Origin: Candidatus Poribacteria bacterium
GTDB taxonomy: Bacteria > Abyssobacteria > SURF-5
Direction of reading: 5' to 3'
Length of the DNA: 35,231 nucleotides
Assembly (NCBI GenBank): GCA_016215705.1
Contig: JACRIR010000129.1
Coordinates: 1-35,231, forward strand
This document shows, piece by piece, positions 14,000-22,527 of the stretch. The notes below the pieces were generated by a model that did no database searches, was not told the DNA's origin, and was given only the letters and a program-made list of their open reading frames with translations. How positions within the stretch are numbered: the first letter of the stretch is position 1; each line of letters starts with the position of its first letter. Position numbers and translations under genes: made by a program.

Positions 14000-15655
14000 T
14001 TGAGGGCAAGTCCCCGACAGGTCATGAAGAGACGATCTACTTTCATTCCACGTATCAGTATTAGCAACGTTCTCGATGGCGCCAAGACCGCTCAGGAAAT
14101 ACTGTCGTATTGTCTTAAGGAATTGCGTGCTGAATCGGGGTCGCTTTTCGCCATAGAAGAAAACAGTGAGACGCTATGCCTGTTGGGAGCGATCGGCGCC
14201 CGCGAGAATCACCATTGCGGCAAGAGCATAAGAATCGGCGACGGAGTGTCGGGTTTTGTGGCCTCCACCAAGCGGCCACTTCTCGTTGCAGATTCGTGTA
14301 GCCAGAAGGGCATCACGCCCCGGCAGGGCAGACATCCGGTAGAGACTTTCATGTCGTGCCCCGTGTTGAAGGACTCTTCGGTGTTGGGGGTGATTAACGT
14401 TGCAGGGCGCAAAACCGGCCGCGCTTTTTCAAAAAAAGACTTGCAGAAATTGCAGTCGATAGCAGCGGGGTGCGCAACAATGCTTGATCGAATGCTTTCC
14501 TATCGCTCGACCTGTCAGATGCAGGAATGCGTTACTGACGGAGCAATCGACGCTCATGAGAACTATGAGAGCATCGAGAGACAGTTAGAGGACTTGAGGA
14601 CCTATAATGCCATTATCGTGCAGCACCTTTCCGATTACATTTTTGTGTTTGATCGCCATCTAAACATAATCCATTGCAACAAAGACTCGGATTTTGCGCT
14701 TGGCAGCGGCAATAAGAAAGACGTTACGATGAAGGGCCATTGCGTTCTTGACCTTCCTTTTGACGTCGATCGGGGTGAATTGAAGAAAAGTCTGGAGAAG
14801 ATGATAGTGGAACACATGTCTTTCGGCTTGAAAGACGTGAGGCTCAAGGGATCTGATTTTCACATCGCAAATCTATCTTTTTCTCCGTTTTTCTCTCCCG
14901 AGGGCAACATTCTCGGAGGGTTGCTTTTCGTAGAAGATGTTACGAAGACTTATGAGATGCGACAACGCTTGAATGAGGCTGAAAGATTCTCGTTGATTGG
15001 CAGCTTGACCTCGATGATAACTCATGAAGTCAACAACCCGCTTGATGGGATTATGCGTCTCATTAACATCTCGCTTGGGCAGATCAAAGACGATGACCCC
15101 ACGAAGGAATACCTGGTCGAGGCGCAGAAGGGGTTACAACGAATTGCATCACTCGTCAGGTCGCTTCTTAGCTTCTCGCGCAAGAGCATATCGCTCGACG
15201 CCGAAGTGATTCCTCTGAATCGCCTCGTTGACAGCGCGATATCGACCATCAGAAACAGGAACGATGTCAAGGATATTTCGTTTCACGTGAAGTTGGCGAC
15301 GGAGAGCCCGAACGTGAGAACGAACGACTTCTACCAGGTGTTCAGTAATCTGTTGTCAAACTCGTTTGATGCAATCACTCGGGAACAAGGGAACATTGGA
15401 ATAGAGACACAATTAGATGACGATGAACTCCACATAATCGTCGAGGACGACGGCTGCGGAATCCCGAAACACTTGCAGTCACGCATATTCAAGACGTTTG
15501 TGACCACGAAGGAGCGCGGAAAGGGCACCGGGCTGGGGCTGGCGATTGTCAAGAAAATCGTCGAGAAATATGACGGTCAAATAGCAGTGAAGTCCGATGA
15601 AAATATCGGCACCCGAATGCATCTCACCTTCTCTCGCTGCAAGCTGACTTCGTAG
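14000..15655 (+). CDS. Soluble GAF-PAS sensor histidine kinase
   Basis: Cytoplasmic sensor kinase; no membrane segment is visible. Residues ~20-170 form a GAF domain (ESGSLFAIEENSETLCLLGAIG, GDGVSGFVASTKRPLLVAD). A PAS domain follows (~205-320, LSDYIFVFDRHLNIIHCN). The HisKA box is SLTSMITHEVNNPLDG with phospho-acceptor His342. The HATPase part has VFSNLLSNSFDAI, DDGCGIP and GKGTGLGLAIVKKIV. This is the NtrB-like class that pairs with NtrC-type regulators, and such a regulator starts 19 bp downstream. The TTG at 14000 has GGAGGA at good spacing; ATG 14024 is the alternative. It recalls the PrsK/PrsR pairs of PEP-CTERM loci, but PrsK has membrane segments and this does not. Confidence 0.92.
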   Translation: MRASPRQVMKRRSTFIPRISISNVLDGAKTAQEILSYCLKELRAESGSLFAIEENSETLCLLGAIGARENHHCGKSIRIGDGVSGFVASTKRPLLVADSCSQKGITPRQGRHPVETFMSCPVLKDSSVLGVINVAGRKTGRAFSKKDLQKLQSIAAGCATMLDRMLSYRSTCQMQECVTDGAIDAHENYESIERQLEDLRTYNAIIVQHLSDYIFVFDRHLNIIHCNKDSDFALGSGNKKDVTMKGHCVLDLPFDVDRGELKKSLEKMIVEHMSFGLKDVRLKGSDFHIANLSFSPFFSPEGNILGGLLFVEDVTKTYEMRQRLNEAERFSLIGSLTSMITHEVNNPLDGIMRLINISLGQIKDDDPTKEYLVEAQKGLQRIASLVRSLLSFSRKSISLDAEVIPLNRLVDSAISTIRNRNDVKDISFHVKLATESPNVRTNDFYQVFSNLLSNSFDAITREQGNIGIETQLDDDELHIIVEDDGCGIPKHLQSRIFKTFVTTKERGKGTGLGLAIVKKIVEKYDGQIAVKSDENIGTRMHLTFSRCKLTS

Positions 15656-15674
15656 CGCTCATCTCCAAAAACAT

Positions 15675-17066
15675 ATGGCACGCAACAAATCGAAGAACGC
15701 ACATATTCTGATAGTGGATGACGACCCTCTTGTCAAGTACTCCCTTGAAGAGTTGTTGAGTCTGGAAGGTTACCCTGTCAAGTCCGTCTACGACGCCGAG
15801 TCAGCTTTAGCGACGCTGCAAAGCACTCCCTGCGACGTTGTCATAGCCGACATCAACTTGCCCGGGGTCAATGGGTTCGACCTGTTGACGGCGGTGAAAG
15901 ACAAGTACCCCGACATCGTTGTGATTCTGATAACCGGCTACGGCACAATCGAGGACGCAGTCAAGGGAATCAAGCTGGGCGCATACGAATACATCACGAA
16001 GCCGCTCAATGATGACGAGGTCAAGATTTCAATCGAGCGAGCCGTCGAGCAGAAGAACCTTAGACTCGAGAATCTGGAGCTCAAGAGAAAACTGGCGGAG
16101 AAGTTTCAGTTCGAGAATCTGATCGGCAGTCACAATGAGATGCAAAAGGTTTTTCATCTCGTTTCGGTTGTGGCCGATTCCGAGGCGACGATTCTGATAA
16201 ACGGCGCAAGTGGGACGGGCAAATCAACCATTGCGCGGGCAATTCATTACCACTCGCGACGGAAGGAAAAGCCTCTCGTGGAGATAAGCTGTGGGGCGCT
16301 TTCCGAGAACTTGCTCGAGAGCGAACTCTTCGGGCACGTGAGGGGGGCGTTCACAACAGCTTTGACCGATAAGGTGGGCAAAATCGAGAAAGCGGAGGGA
16401 GGAACCGTCTTCTTAGACGAGATTGATACGCTCAGCCTGCGGCTGCAGGTCAAGCTTCTGAGGTTCCTTCAGGACAAGAAGTTCGAAAGAGTGGGCAGCA
16501 CGGATACAATACACAGCAACGTCAGGGTGATCGCGGCAGCCAATCGCGATCTTGCGCGATGTGTTGGGGAGGGCGAGTTTCGAGAAGACCTTTTCTACAG
16601 GTTGAATGTGGTGTCGATGCGTTTGCCGCTTCTTAAAGACCATCTCAGTGACATTCCAACGCTCGTAGACCACTTTATAGCAAAGTACAACAAGATCAAT
16701 TCAAAGAAAGTGCGCGGAATCAGCAACGAAGTGATGAAGCGGTTCTTGTCATGGCCGTGGCCTGGAAACATCCGGGAGCTCGAGAATACGATTGAAAGGG
16801 CCATCATCCTTTGCGACGGGGAACATGTCGGCTTCGATCTTCTGCCCGACTATCTTCATGCAAACGATAAGATTGAGACGTCCGATGGGTTAGTGCCGCT
16901 GGAGGTTGCCCTGGACATAGCCGAAAAGAAGGCAATATCGAAGACGCTCCAGCATTTCAAAGGTAATCGGAACAAGACAGCGGAGTTTCTCGAGGTCAAC
17001 CGCACCACTCTTTATCAGAAGATGAAAAGGCACGCATTGTTGGACGTGAACTACAAGGAGACATGA
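15675..17066 (+). CDS. NtrC-family sigma-54-dependent response regulator with variant GAFTTA loop
   Basis: Receiver-AAA+-HTH activator of sigma-54 RNA polymerase. The receiver (~10-125) has acidic pocket Asp15/Asp16, phospho-site Asp59 (IADINLPG) and Lys109. The AAA+ domain (~145-380) has Walker A GASGTGKS (177-184), Walker B TVFLDEID (Asp248-Glu249) and FREDLFYRLNV with arginine-finger residues. The C-terminus (~415-460) is a Fis-type helix-turn-helix (NRNKTAEFLEVNRTTLYQKM). The sigma-54-contacting GAFTGA loop reads GAFTTA (224-229), with Thr228 encoded by ACA at 16356-16358. It is co-transcribed with the kinase and is the obvious candidate to drive the four sigma-54 promoters in the window. 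Its 3' end overlaps the convergent deacetylase gene by 16 bp. Confidence 0.93.
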   Translation: MARNKSKNAHILIVDDDPLVKYSLEELLSLEGYPVKSVYDAESALATLQSTPCDVVIADINLPGVNGFDLLTAVKDKYPDIVVILITGYGTIEDAVKGIKLGAYEYITKPLNDDEVKISIERAVEQKNLRLENLELKRKLAEKFQFENLIGSHNEMQKVFHLVSVVADSEATILINGASGTGKSTIARAIHYHSRRKEKPLVEISCGALSENLLESELFGHVRGAFTTALTDKVGKIEKAEGGTVFLDEIDTLSLRLQVKLLRFLQDKKFERVGSTDTIHSNVRVIAAANRDLARCVGEGEFREDLFYRLNVVSMRLPLLKDHLSDIPTLVDHFIAKYNKINSKKVRGISNEVMKRFLSWPWPGNIRELENTIERAIILCDGEHVGFDLLPDYLHANDKIETSDGLVPLEVALDIAEKKAISKTLQHFKGNRNKTAEFLEVNRTTLYQKMKRHALLDVNYKET

Positions 17067-17908
17067 GGCGGCTGCGCGATAATGTCGCGCAGGCCGGCGA
17101 ACGAGCCTGAAGCAAGGAGGCGGCGGAGTTTAACCTCCGTTGTTGCGAGGTTCACATAGTGGCGGAATCTGGGAAGGGGCGGAAGAGGAAAGCGAGGCTG
17201 GGCGGGGTCCAGTTCCCATGGGTGGAGGTAGATGACAGCGGGATGGCCTTCGGAATTCATGCGTCGGATTGCAAAAGCGGAAAACCATAGCGGCGCCAGG
17301 CGAAAATATCCGCCTCCTGCGACGGGAAGATTAAGTCCGAAACACCTGAGAGTGAGCGGTGGCGCCTCGGTGATTGTGGCGCCGTTCCGGAGCTTTACCA
17401 CCTCGATGTAGCGACTCCAATCGGGGAACCCGTAGCGGTCATGCCTCACGGGGAAAATACTGGAATCGTAGTCGAAACCTTCCTCAGCCAGAATGTCGAG
17501 AGCCCACAGAGTCCTTTCCGTGATCGAAAATGTCGGCGCCCTGTAGCCGACAATCTTGTCTCCCGTGATATCCTCGAGGATCGCTTTCGCCCTGCGAATG
17601 TCCTGCCTGAATTCCTCGGGAGTCTGCTCATAGATCATTCGATGCGCGTAGCCATGGCAGGCGATTTCATGGCCGTGCCGCCGAATTTCTCGCACCACAT
17701 CCGGAGTACGCTCAGCAATCCAACCAAGGACAAAGAATGTGGCTCTGATACTATGAGCGTGGACTATCTCAAGCAGTTTGCAAACGCTCTGCGCTACTCG
17801 CAGCTCAAATCTAGGCCAATCGTCAAACTCGATGAGAGGCCTTAGCGTCTCCACTTGAAAATAGTCTTCAATGTCAAACGTTATAGCATTGGTTGTGTGA
17901 TTATTCAT
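17051..17908 (-). CDS. XrtA-type polysaccharide deacetylase (NodB/CE4 family)
   Basis: A 285-aa deacetylase of the kind found in exosortase-A exopolysaccharide loci; it should remove N-acetyl groups from a matrix polysaccharide. Near the N-terminus is ITFDIEDYFQVE (catalytic and metal-site Asp pair), then ATFFVLGWIAERTPDVVREI and the metal-binding HGHEIACHGYAH. Next come YRAPTFSIT and YDSSIFPVRHDRYGFPDWSRY, the latter characteristic of this subfamily, and the C-terminal VIYLHPWELDPAQPR. There is no signal peptide, as is usual for this subgroup. Start ATG at 17908 has no strong ribosome site. The gene is transcribed away from the secreted repeat protein at 18264 and converges on the regulator gene. 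Confidence 0.93.
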   Translation of the reverse strand: MNNHTTNAITFDIEDYFQVETLRPLIEFDDWPRFELRVAQSVCKLLEIVHAHSIRATFFVLGWIAERTPDVVREIRRHGHEIACHGYAHRMIYEQTPEEFRQDIRRAKAILEDITGDKIVGYRAPTFSITERTLWALDILAEEGFDYDSSIFPVRHDRYGFPDWSRYIEVVKLRNGATITEAPPLTLRCFGLNLPVAGGGYFRLAPLWFSAFAIRRMNSEGHPAVIYLHPWELDPAQPRFPLPPLPRFRHYVNLATTEVKLRRLLASGSFAGLRDIIAQPPHVSL

Positions 17909-18090
17909 GGTTTGCGATTTTTTCAGATTGCGCGTAGAATAGGGGCGACTTGTACGCTCGATATTCTCGCGGCAAGAGGCCGAGTCCGGGTTTGGAAGAC
18001 ACAGGTTTGAGATTTCCGGCGGGCAGATTCGTCAGTATCCACCGCCAATTCTGTAATCAGGATTCTCTGAAGGTATATCGTGGGCGTTCG

Positions 18091-18115
18091 TAACATATTG
18101 GCTGCTAACGTGTTA
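18091..18115 (+). promoter_or_regulatory. Candidate activator-binding site, TAACAT-N15-GTTA
   Basis: TAACAT (18091-18096), 15 nt, GTTA (18112-18115). The inner bases TGCTAA at 18103-18108 also match the site at 32119-32143. The centre is ~56 bp upstream of the predicted sigma-54 start. The rest of 17909-18090 shows nothing recognisable. Confidence 0.5.
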
Positions 18116-18132
18116 TGAAATCATCGAAGGTA

Positions 18133-18148
18133 TGGCATTTGTCTTGCT
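18133..18148 (+). promoter_or_regulatory. Sigma-54 (-24/-12) promoter for the 18264-19214 gene
   Basis: TGGCAT-TTGTC-TTGCT matches TGGCAY-N5-TTGCW with correct spacing. Expected start near 18159, giving a ~105-nt leader to ATG 18264. Confidence 0.8.
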
Positions 18149-18263
18149 TGTTACTTCGACATTGGTATAATCTCAGTTGTCAACAGAATCCTTCGAGGGT
18201 TCAGCAGATACACCGGGATCGTTGAGGGATTTTCCCCTGAAAGGACACATGGAGGACTTAGCA

Positions 18264-19214
18264 ATGGCCAAAAGGATACTGTTTGTGCTCGGATGCATAC
18301 TGGTCCTTTGGAGCGCAACATCTCCCACGGTGGCGCTGGCAGACGCCTATGTGGTTATCTTCAGCAAGACTGACCAATCATTGACCGGGGTGTCTTATTC
18401 TGCCTCCGGAACCGGGACGATTCACCACACAATCTGTGATCTTGCGTCCGGCACGGGTTCTTACGACGTGTACCAGAATTCAGTTCTCCTCTCGGCAGTC
18501 TCACCCGTTCCTGTGTCTTCCACCGGAACGATTTCTTTTGACACGAATAGCGGCGGCTCTTTTTCCGTTTCTCAGCATGCGGCTGGACCGGATGTCACCC
18601 CGCCCTCGGGCACAGTAGTGGTAAACAGCGGCGCCTCATACGTGTCTTCAACATTAGTGACCCTGACCCTGTCGGCTGTGGATTCGGGCAGTGGTATGGG
18701 TTCCGGCGCGGAAATGCGCTTCAGCAACGACAACGTGACGTGGTCGACTCCTGAATCTTACGCAACCACTAAGTCGTGGACACTCTCCGGCGGAGACGGC
18801 GCAAAGACTGTTTACGCGCGATACAAGGACGCCGCGGGCAACTGGATGTCAAGCTCGGCAAGTGACTCAACAATACTGGACACTGCGCCACCTTCCGGAT
18901 CGGTATCGATAAACGCGGGCGCCGCATATGCGCATGCAACCGTTGTGACCCTTACCCTTTCGGCAACGGACTCGGGGAGCGGTATGGGCTCCGGGGCACA
19001 AATGCGCTTCAGTAATGACAACGTGACGTGGTCAACTCCTGAATCTTACGCAGCCACCAAGTCGTGGACGCTCACGAGCGGAGACGGCGCGAAGACAGTT
19101 TATGTGAGATACAAGGATGTAGCAGGCAACTGGACGTCAAGCACAGTGAGCGATTCGATCACTCTCGACATTTCGCCGCCCTCGACGCCTGCGCCTCCGC
19201 TGATTGGTCACTGA
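18264..19214 (+). CDS. Secreted protein with two 96-residue Ig-like tandem repeats
   Basis: Exported protein of 316 aa, function unknown. The signal peptide MAKRILFVLGCILVLWSATS ends near ALADA. A non-repeated domain (~30-110) follows, then two nearly identical repeats starting PPSG and containing DSGSGMGSGA, MRFSNDNVTWSTPESYA and YKDxAGNW; this type occurs in bacterial surface proteins (Big/OmpL47-like). At DNA level the repeats are offset by 288 bp. A third copy starts (ISPPS) but the protein stops ten residues later, with no anchor. The frame is open from 18177, but ATG 18264 has GGAGGA at ideal spacing and gives the signal peptide directly. Confidence 0.87.
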   Translation: MAKRILFVLGCILVLWSATSPTVALADAYVVIFSKTDQSLTGVSYSASGTGTIHHTICDLASGTGSYDVYQNSVLLSAVSPVPVSSTGTISFDTNSGGSFSVSQHAAGPDVTPPSGTVVVNSGASYVSSTLVTLTLSAVDSGSGMGSGAEMRFSNDNVTWSTPESYATTKSWTLSGGDGAKTVYARYKDAAGNWMSSSASDSTILDTAPPSGSVSINAGAAYAHATVVTLTLSATDSGSGMGSGAQMRFSNDNVTWSTPESYAATKSWTLTSGDGAKTVYVRYKDVAGNWTSSTVSDSITLDISPPSTPAPPLIGH

Positions 19215-19222
19215 GCAACGCT

Positions 19223-19284
19223 CCCGGTTCACTATTGCGGCGCTGAGGCGGATGCGGTGGCGCAAAATCCGCCCAACAACCGGG
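19223..19284. terminator. Nested inverted repeat between convergent genes, possible bidirectional terminator
   Basis: The outer stem is CCCGGTT (19223-19229) with AACCGGG (19278-19284); the inner stem is GGCGGAT (19247-19253) with ATCCGCC (19267-19273). It begins 8 bp after the stop of the plus-strand gene, in the gap before the end of the minus-strand ligase gene. No T-tract follows, so it may halt or protect transcripts rather than be a classical terminator. Confidence 0.4.
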
Positions 19285-19362
19285 CATAATGACAGGGCTT
19301 TTGCGGGTGTGAGTTTGTTTGCTCGCTATTTTCGGTCGCTTTTCTCACTGCGTTCGAGTAGT

Positions 19363-20937
19363 TCACACAGCATCGGGCGAAGCAACTCTAAGGTCTCGCC
19401 TGCATATCTTTCCGGAAGAAGTCTTGGGCAACCCCGAAACGAATTCGACGTGTTTTGGGACCATGAAGCTCTCAAGCCGGCGGCTGCAATGCGTTGCGAC
19501 ATCCCGTTCCGTGAGGGCCATCCCATCTTTCAGGACGACAAACGCCTTGACTGCCTCCCCAAGAATATCGTCCGGAATCCCCACAATAGCCACTTCCAAC
19601 ACTTGAGGGAGTTCATATATTATATGCTCTACTTCTGTGGGAGCGACTTTTTCCCCGCGACTCTTGATAATGTCGTCTTTGCGTGAGACAAAATACAGAT
19701 AGCCGTCGTTGTCCATTCGGAAGAGGTCGCCGGTATATAGGACGCGCTCACCGGGATACCTTCCCTCTCGCAGGGCTCTTTTGTTCTCTTCCGGCATCTC
19801 CCAATAACCCATCATAACATGTGAACCGCGAACCACCAGTTCTCCGACGACCTCGGGTCCAACACGGTTCCCGTTTTCGTCCACGATATATGTCTCCTGA
19901 TTGGGGATGCCTTTCCCGACCGATGCCGGACGCTTATCCAGATCGTCGGGGGGCATATAGGAAACCCGTGTACATTCGGTTACTCCGTACATCGAGTAAA
20001 TCATCGCCCGTGAGAACATCTCTTTGAGTTGCAGGATATGACGGGGCGGCAGCGCGGCGGCTGCATTTGTGATATATCGAACAGAATCAAAATCGCGACG
20101 GCACACATCTTTTAGCGCAAGCAACATTGCAAAAATCGTTGGAACACCGGCGAAACCAGTGACTTTCTCCTGCTTAATGACCTGGATGGTCTGATAAGGG
20201 TATGCGAAGGACTTCTCCAAGACAAGCGTGGCCCCCGTCCGGCTGGATGTCAACACTTGAGACAGACCATAGCCGAAAGATAGTGGCAAGACATTCAGGA
20301 TGATATCCGATTCCACGTTCTTGAGATAGGTTGTGATGGAGGACGTGGCGGAGACCATTGCTCTGTGGGTGAAACACGCTCCCTTGGGAAAGCCGGTCGT
20401 CCCGGAGGTATAAATAATGGCGGCCAGGTCGAGGTCGATAATATCAGGAGCCGGAGGCGTAGCAGAAGAGGTCTCCAGTATCTCTTGCATCGAAAGGTTT
20501 TTCTTGCCTGCTTGCGGGATATTTTTCAGATCACCACAAACCACTGCAAATTTGAGAGAAGGCACGTCTCTTTCGACATCCTGCAAGAGGAGGACGTATT
20601 TGGAATGGGTGACGAAGCCGACTGCCCTGCAGTTATTGAGGATGAAACAGAGTTTTTGCGATCTGGTCTGGGGGTTTATCGGCACAAAAGCGGCGCCCGC
20701 CTTGACAATGCCAAAAATCGAGATTACGGCCTCCGGGGAGTTGTCGAGAAAGACCGCTATGCGGTCGCCTTTTTCCACGCCATGGGCTCGCAAAGCATTT
20801 GCCAACTGGTTTGCCGCGGCATCTATCCGTGCATACGCGCTGCGTTGTTTTCCGCATATCAGGGCTGTCTTTTCCGGAGCCATATTGGCGCTTCGCTCCA
20901 GGAAATCATTCAGCAATGTTCCCTGAACCCTTTTCAT
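19363..20937 (-). CDS. AMP-forming acyl-CoA ligase, exosortase A system-associated type
   Basis: ANL-superfamily ligase that adenylates a carboxylic acid and transfers it to CoA; a member of this kind is regularly encoded beside exosortase A, with unknown substrate. Core motifs: AAIIYTSGTTGFPKGACFTH (P-loop-like), MYGVTECTR, LYTGDLFRMDNDGYLYFVSRKDDIIKSRGEKVAP split over the hinge, and the C-terminal catalytic Lys region PKTSSGKICRRDLR. At 524 aa it is full length. The frame is open to a TTG at 21015, but ATG 20937 (MKRVQGTLL) follows GGAAG at good spacing and avoids overlap with EpsI, so I chose it. It is the last gene of the exosortase-EpsI-ligase run. Confidence 0.93.
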   Translation of the reverse strand: MKRVQGTLLNDFLERSANMAPEKTALICGKQRSAYARIDAAANQLANALRAHGVEKGDRIAVFLDNSPEAVISIFGIVKAGAAFVPINPQTRSQKLCFILNNCRAVGFVTHSKYVLLLQDVERDVPSLKFAVVCGDLKNIPQAGKKNLSMQEILETSSATPPAPDIIDLDLAAIIYTSGTTGFPKGACFTHRAMVSATSSITTYLKNVESDIILNVLPLSFGYGLSQVLTSSRTGATLVLEKSFAYPYQTIQVIKQEKVTGFAGVPTIFAMLLALKDVCRRDFDSVRYITNAAAALPPRHILQLKEMFSRAMIYSMYGVTECTRVSYMPPDDLDKRPASVGKGIPNQETYIVDENGNRVGPEVVGELVVRGSHVMMGYWEMPEENKRALREGRYPGERVLYTGDLFRMDNDGYLYFVSRKDDIIKSRGEKVAPTEVEHIIYELPQVLEVAIVGIPDDILGEAVKAFVVLKDGMALTERDVATHCSRRLESFMVPKHVEFVSGLPKTSSGKICRRDLRVASPDAV

Positions 20938-20974
20938 CTTCGGTAACTTCCTTTCCTGCGCCCGGCAAGGACCC

Positions 20975-21619
20975 TTACTTAAGGTATATCGGCAGCAGCG
21001 GACACACGTCTGCAATAAAGGCTTTTAGCGCCTGTGTATTCTGAACGCGATTATCTTCACCGGCGCGGGTCGAGAATCGAACCAGGGCTGCCCCCGCAGT
21101 TCTCCCCTTGAGATGTTCCATCATAAGATGAAAGCGCATGGCCGGATAGCTGGGTGTCATCAAGTCTCCGGAGACAAAGAAATACATAACATGTTCATCA
21201 CTGCCGCGTTGTTTCAGCACGATTTTATTTGCTGCCAGGGTGGCCTTTTGCGCGTTGGGCAGGGCTATGATTTCCCTCTCTTCCGCCACGATCACCGAGC
21301 CACTGCCGACCATGCATCCCTCGGGCATGTGGAAATAAACGCGATACTGAGGATAATACACGACGGCAGCGGTGATGCTTACTCCGCGCGGACCTACGTA
21401 TTCCCGCATCAGCACATTCGGAGTTTCTAGAATCTCTTTTATGGATTGCTCTACGGGAATTTCCGTACCTGAGAAATCTCCGATGACCAGGGGGAGTTCA
21501 TCGAGTGGCGCAGCATTCGTCGGATGCGCACGGACCGTAACTTTGACAAGCGTCGTCAGGACTGCGGTGACCCCCAATAGGACTACTACTATCGAGAGCC
21601 GTGTTTTGAAAGACGCCAT
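20975..21619 (-). CDS. epsI: EpsI-family exosortase-associated protein
   Basis: Periplasmic membrane-anchored partner of exosortase (DUF3485/EpsI family). One N-terminal hydrophobic helix (SIVVVLLGVTAVLTTLVKV, ~9-27) is followed by the EpsI domain. The family's short His-x-Pro-Glu-x-Cys signature is visible as FHMPEGCMVGSG, and YYPQY and FFVSGDLMTPSY are also typical. EpsI is fused to the C-terminus of many exosortase A proteins; here it is separate. Its ATG lies inside the exosortase gene (31-bp overlap), which suggests translational coupling. Confidence 0.9.
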   Translation of the reverse strand: MASFKTRLSIVVVLLGVTAVLTTLVKVTVRAHPTNAAPLDELPLVIGDFSGTEIPVEQSIKEILETPNVLMREYVGPRGVSITAAVVYYPQYRVYFHMPEGCMVGSGSVIVAEEREIIALPNAQKATLAANKIVLKQRGSDEHVMYFFVSGDLMTPSYPAMRFHLMMEHLKGRTAGAALVRFSTRAGEDNRVQNTQALKAFIADVCPLLPIYLK

Positions 21620-22461
21620 TCGAATAGTCTTCCTATTCCAAGAAGCAAGACAAGCGCAAGAACAAACACCACGAAACCGGATAGATCATGCACAGAGCCG
21701 GTCGCGGCGCTCGATCCGTACCGATGGGCTATGAGTGAGAGCGTCAATACCCGCACTATGTTGGAGAACAGCGCGATGGGGATAGACACTATCAGCATTG
21801 ATATGAACACATGCAAAGGGACCGTGAGAAAGTACGCATAGAGCGACCCAAGCGCCAGGAGCGAAATCAGAGACCGCAGTCCGCTGCACGGATTCCCTAT
21901 GACGAGAGAAGCGGATGGAAAGTGCAACTGGAAGCCTTCCTGGATCACGGGAATTCCAAGGAGCTCCACGATTTTTGCGCCGGATGTCGTAACAAAGAGT
22001 TTCATGGGCACGCCGATGGCATCAAGGGCGGCGCCGGGCAAGGGAAACATGAAGACGAGGAAACCCAGCGGGAAGAGAAGCTCTCTCGTAATTCGATATC
22101 CGAACAAGTATAGGGACAGGCCGAAAACAAGCGCAAGAATCGAGAAGCCGGATGTGAAGTAAACGTCGAGGAGAACGCTCAGCAAGTGCGCTGCCAACGC
22201 GAATAGAATGAGAACAAGGCCCATGAGAGAGGACTCCCATTGAAATTCGCGCAATCGCTCTCTGCGCCGCCAGATCAGATAAGCTGATATGAATGGTATG
22301 AGCAGCGCATGAGAATAATATGAGTCCGGCGCCATGGCGCGTTCCCAGAGCCAGACAAATGTGGACCAGTAAGCTGCCCCGAGAAGCGCCAGAGCAAGCG
22401 CCAAAAACAGCGCCAAAGGAGTTCGTGAAAGCGGAGAGATGTGATGCGCTCTTTCTTGCAT
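21589..22461 (-). CDS. Exosortase (PEP-CTERM transpeptidase)
   Basis: Integral membrane cysteine transpeptidase that cleaves PEP-CTERM signals and probably attaches the proteins to a surface glycan or lipid carrier. About eight hydrophobic segments cover the 290 residues. The proposed catalytic triad is intact: Cys192 (NPCSGLRSLISLLALG), Arg237 (SNIVRVLTL) and His258 (GSVHDLSGFVVF). The sequence is of general exosortase type; I cannot assign the subclass confidently, although the neighbouring EpsI, deacetylase and acyl-CoA ligase point to the XrtA type. Start ATG 22461 uses the AAAGGGGG ribosome site, which is one arm of a hairpin repeat. Confidence 0.95.
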   Translation of the reverse strand: MQERAHHISPLSRTPLALFLALALALLGAAYWSTFVWLWERAMAPDSYYSHALLIPFISAYLIWRRRERLREFQWESSLMGLVLILFALAAHLLSVLLDVYFTSGFSILALVFGLSLYLFGYRITRELLFPLGFLVFMFPLPGAALDAIGVPMKLFVTTSGAKIVELLGIPVIQEGFQLHFPSASLVIGNPCSGLRSLISLLALGSLYAYFLTVPLHVFISMLIVSIPIALFSNIVRVLTLSLIAHRYGSSAATGSVHDLSGFVVFVLALVLLLGIGRLFEWRLSKHGSR

Positions 22462-22467
22462 GGTTTT

Positions 22468-22484
22468 CCCCCTTTACTAGGGGG
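22468..22484 (-). promoter_or_regulatory. Repeat-derived hairpin covering the exosortase ribosome-binding site
   Basis: On the minus strand CCCCC-TAGTAAA-GGGGG forms a 5-bp all-GC stem six bases before the ATG at 22461. The 3' arm (AAAGGGGG) is the only Shine-Dalgarno-like sequence. A relative of the repeat is at 1520-1539. Confidence 0.5.
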
Positions 22485-22527
22485 ATAGGAGGGATTTTGC
22501 TGCAAACATTACTTCAGAAACATGCTA

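Noticed and set aside
13642-14085. 147-aa minus-strand frame
   Set aside because: It overlaps the kinase leader and its start and has no domain; a consensus promoter points the other way.
19247-19284. Integron attC-like site (GCCCAAC core next to an imperfect hairpin)
   Set aside because: Only one core-like heptamer is present, no complementary GTTRRRY at the right distance and no integrase or cassette array; the paired repeats fit a terminator-like hairpin better.
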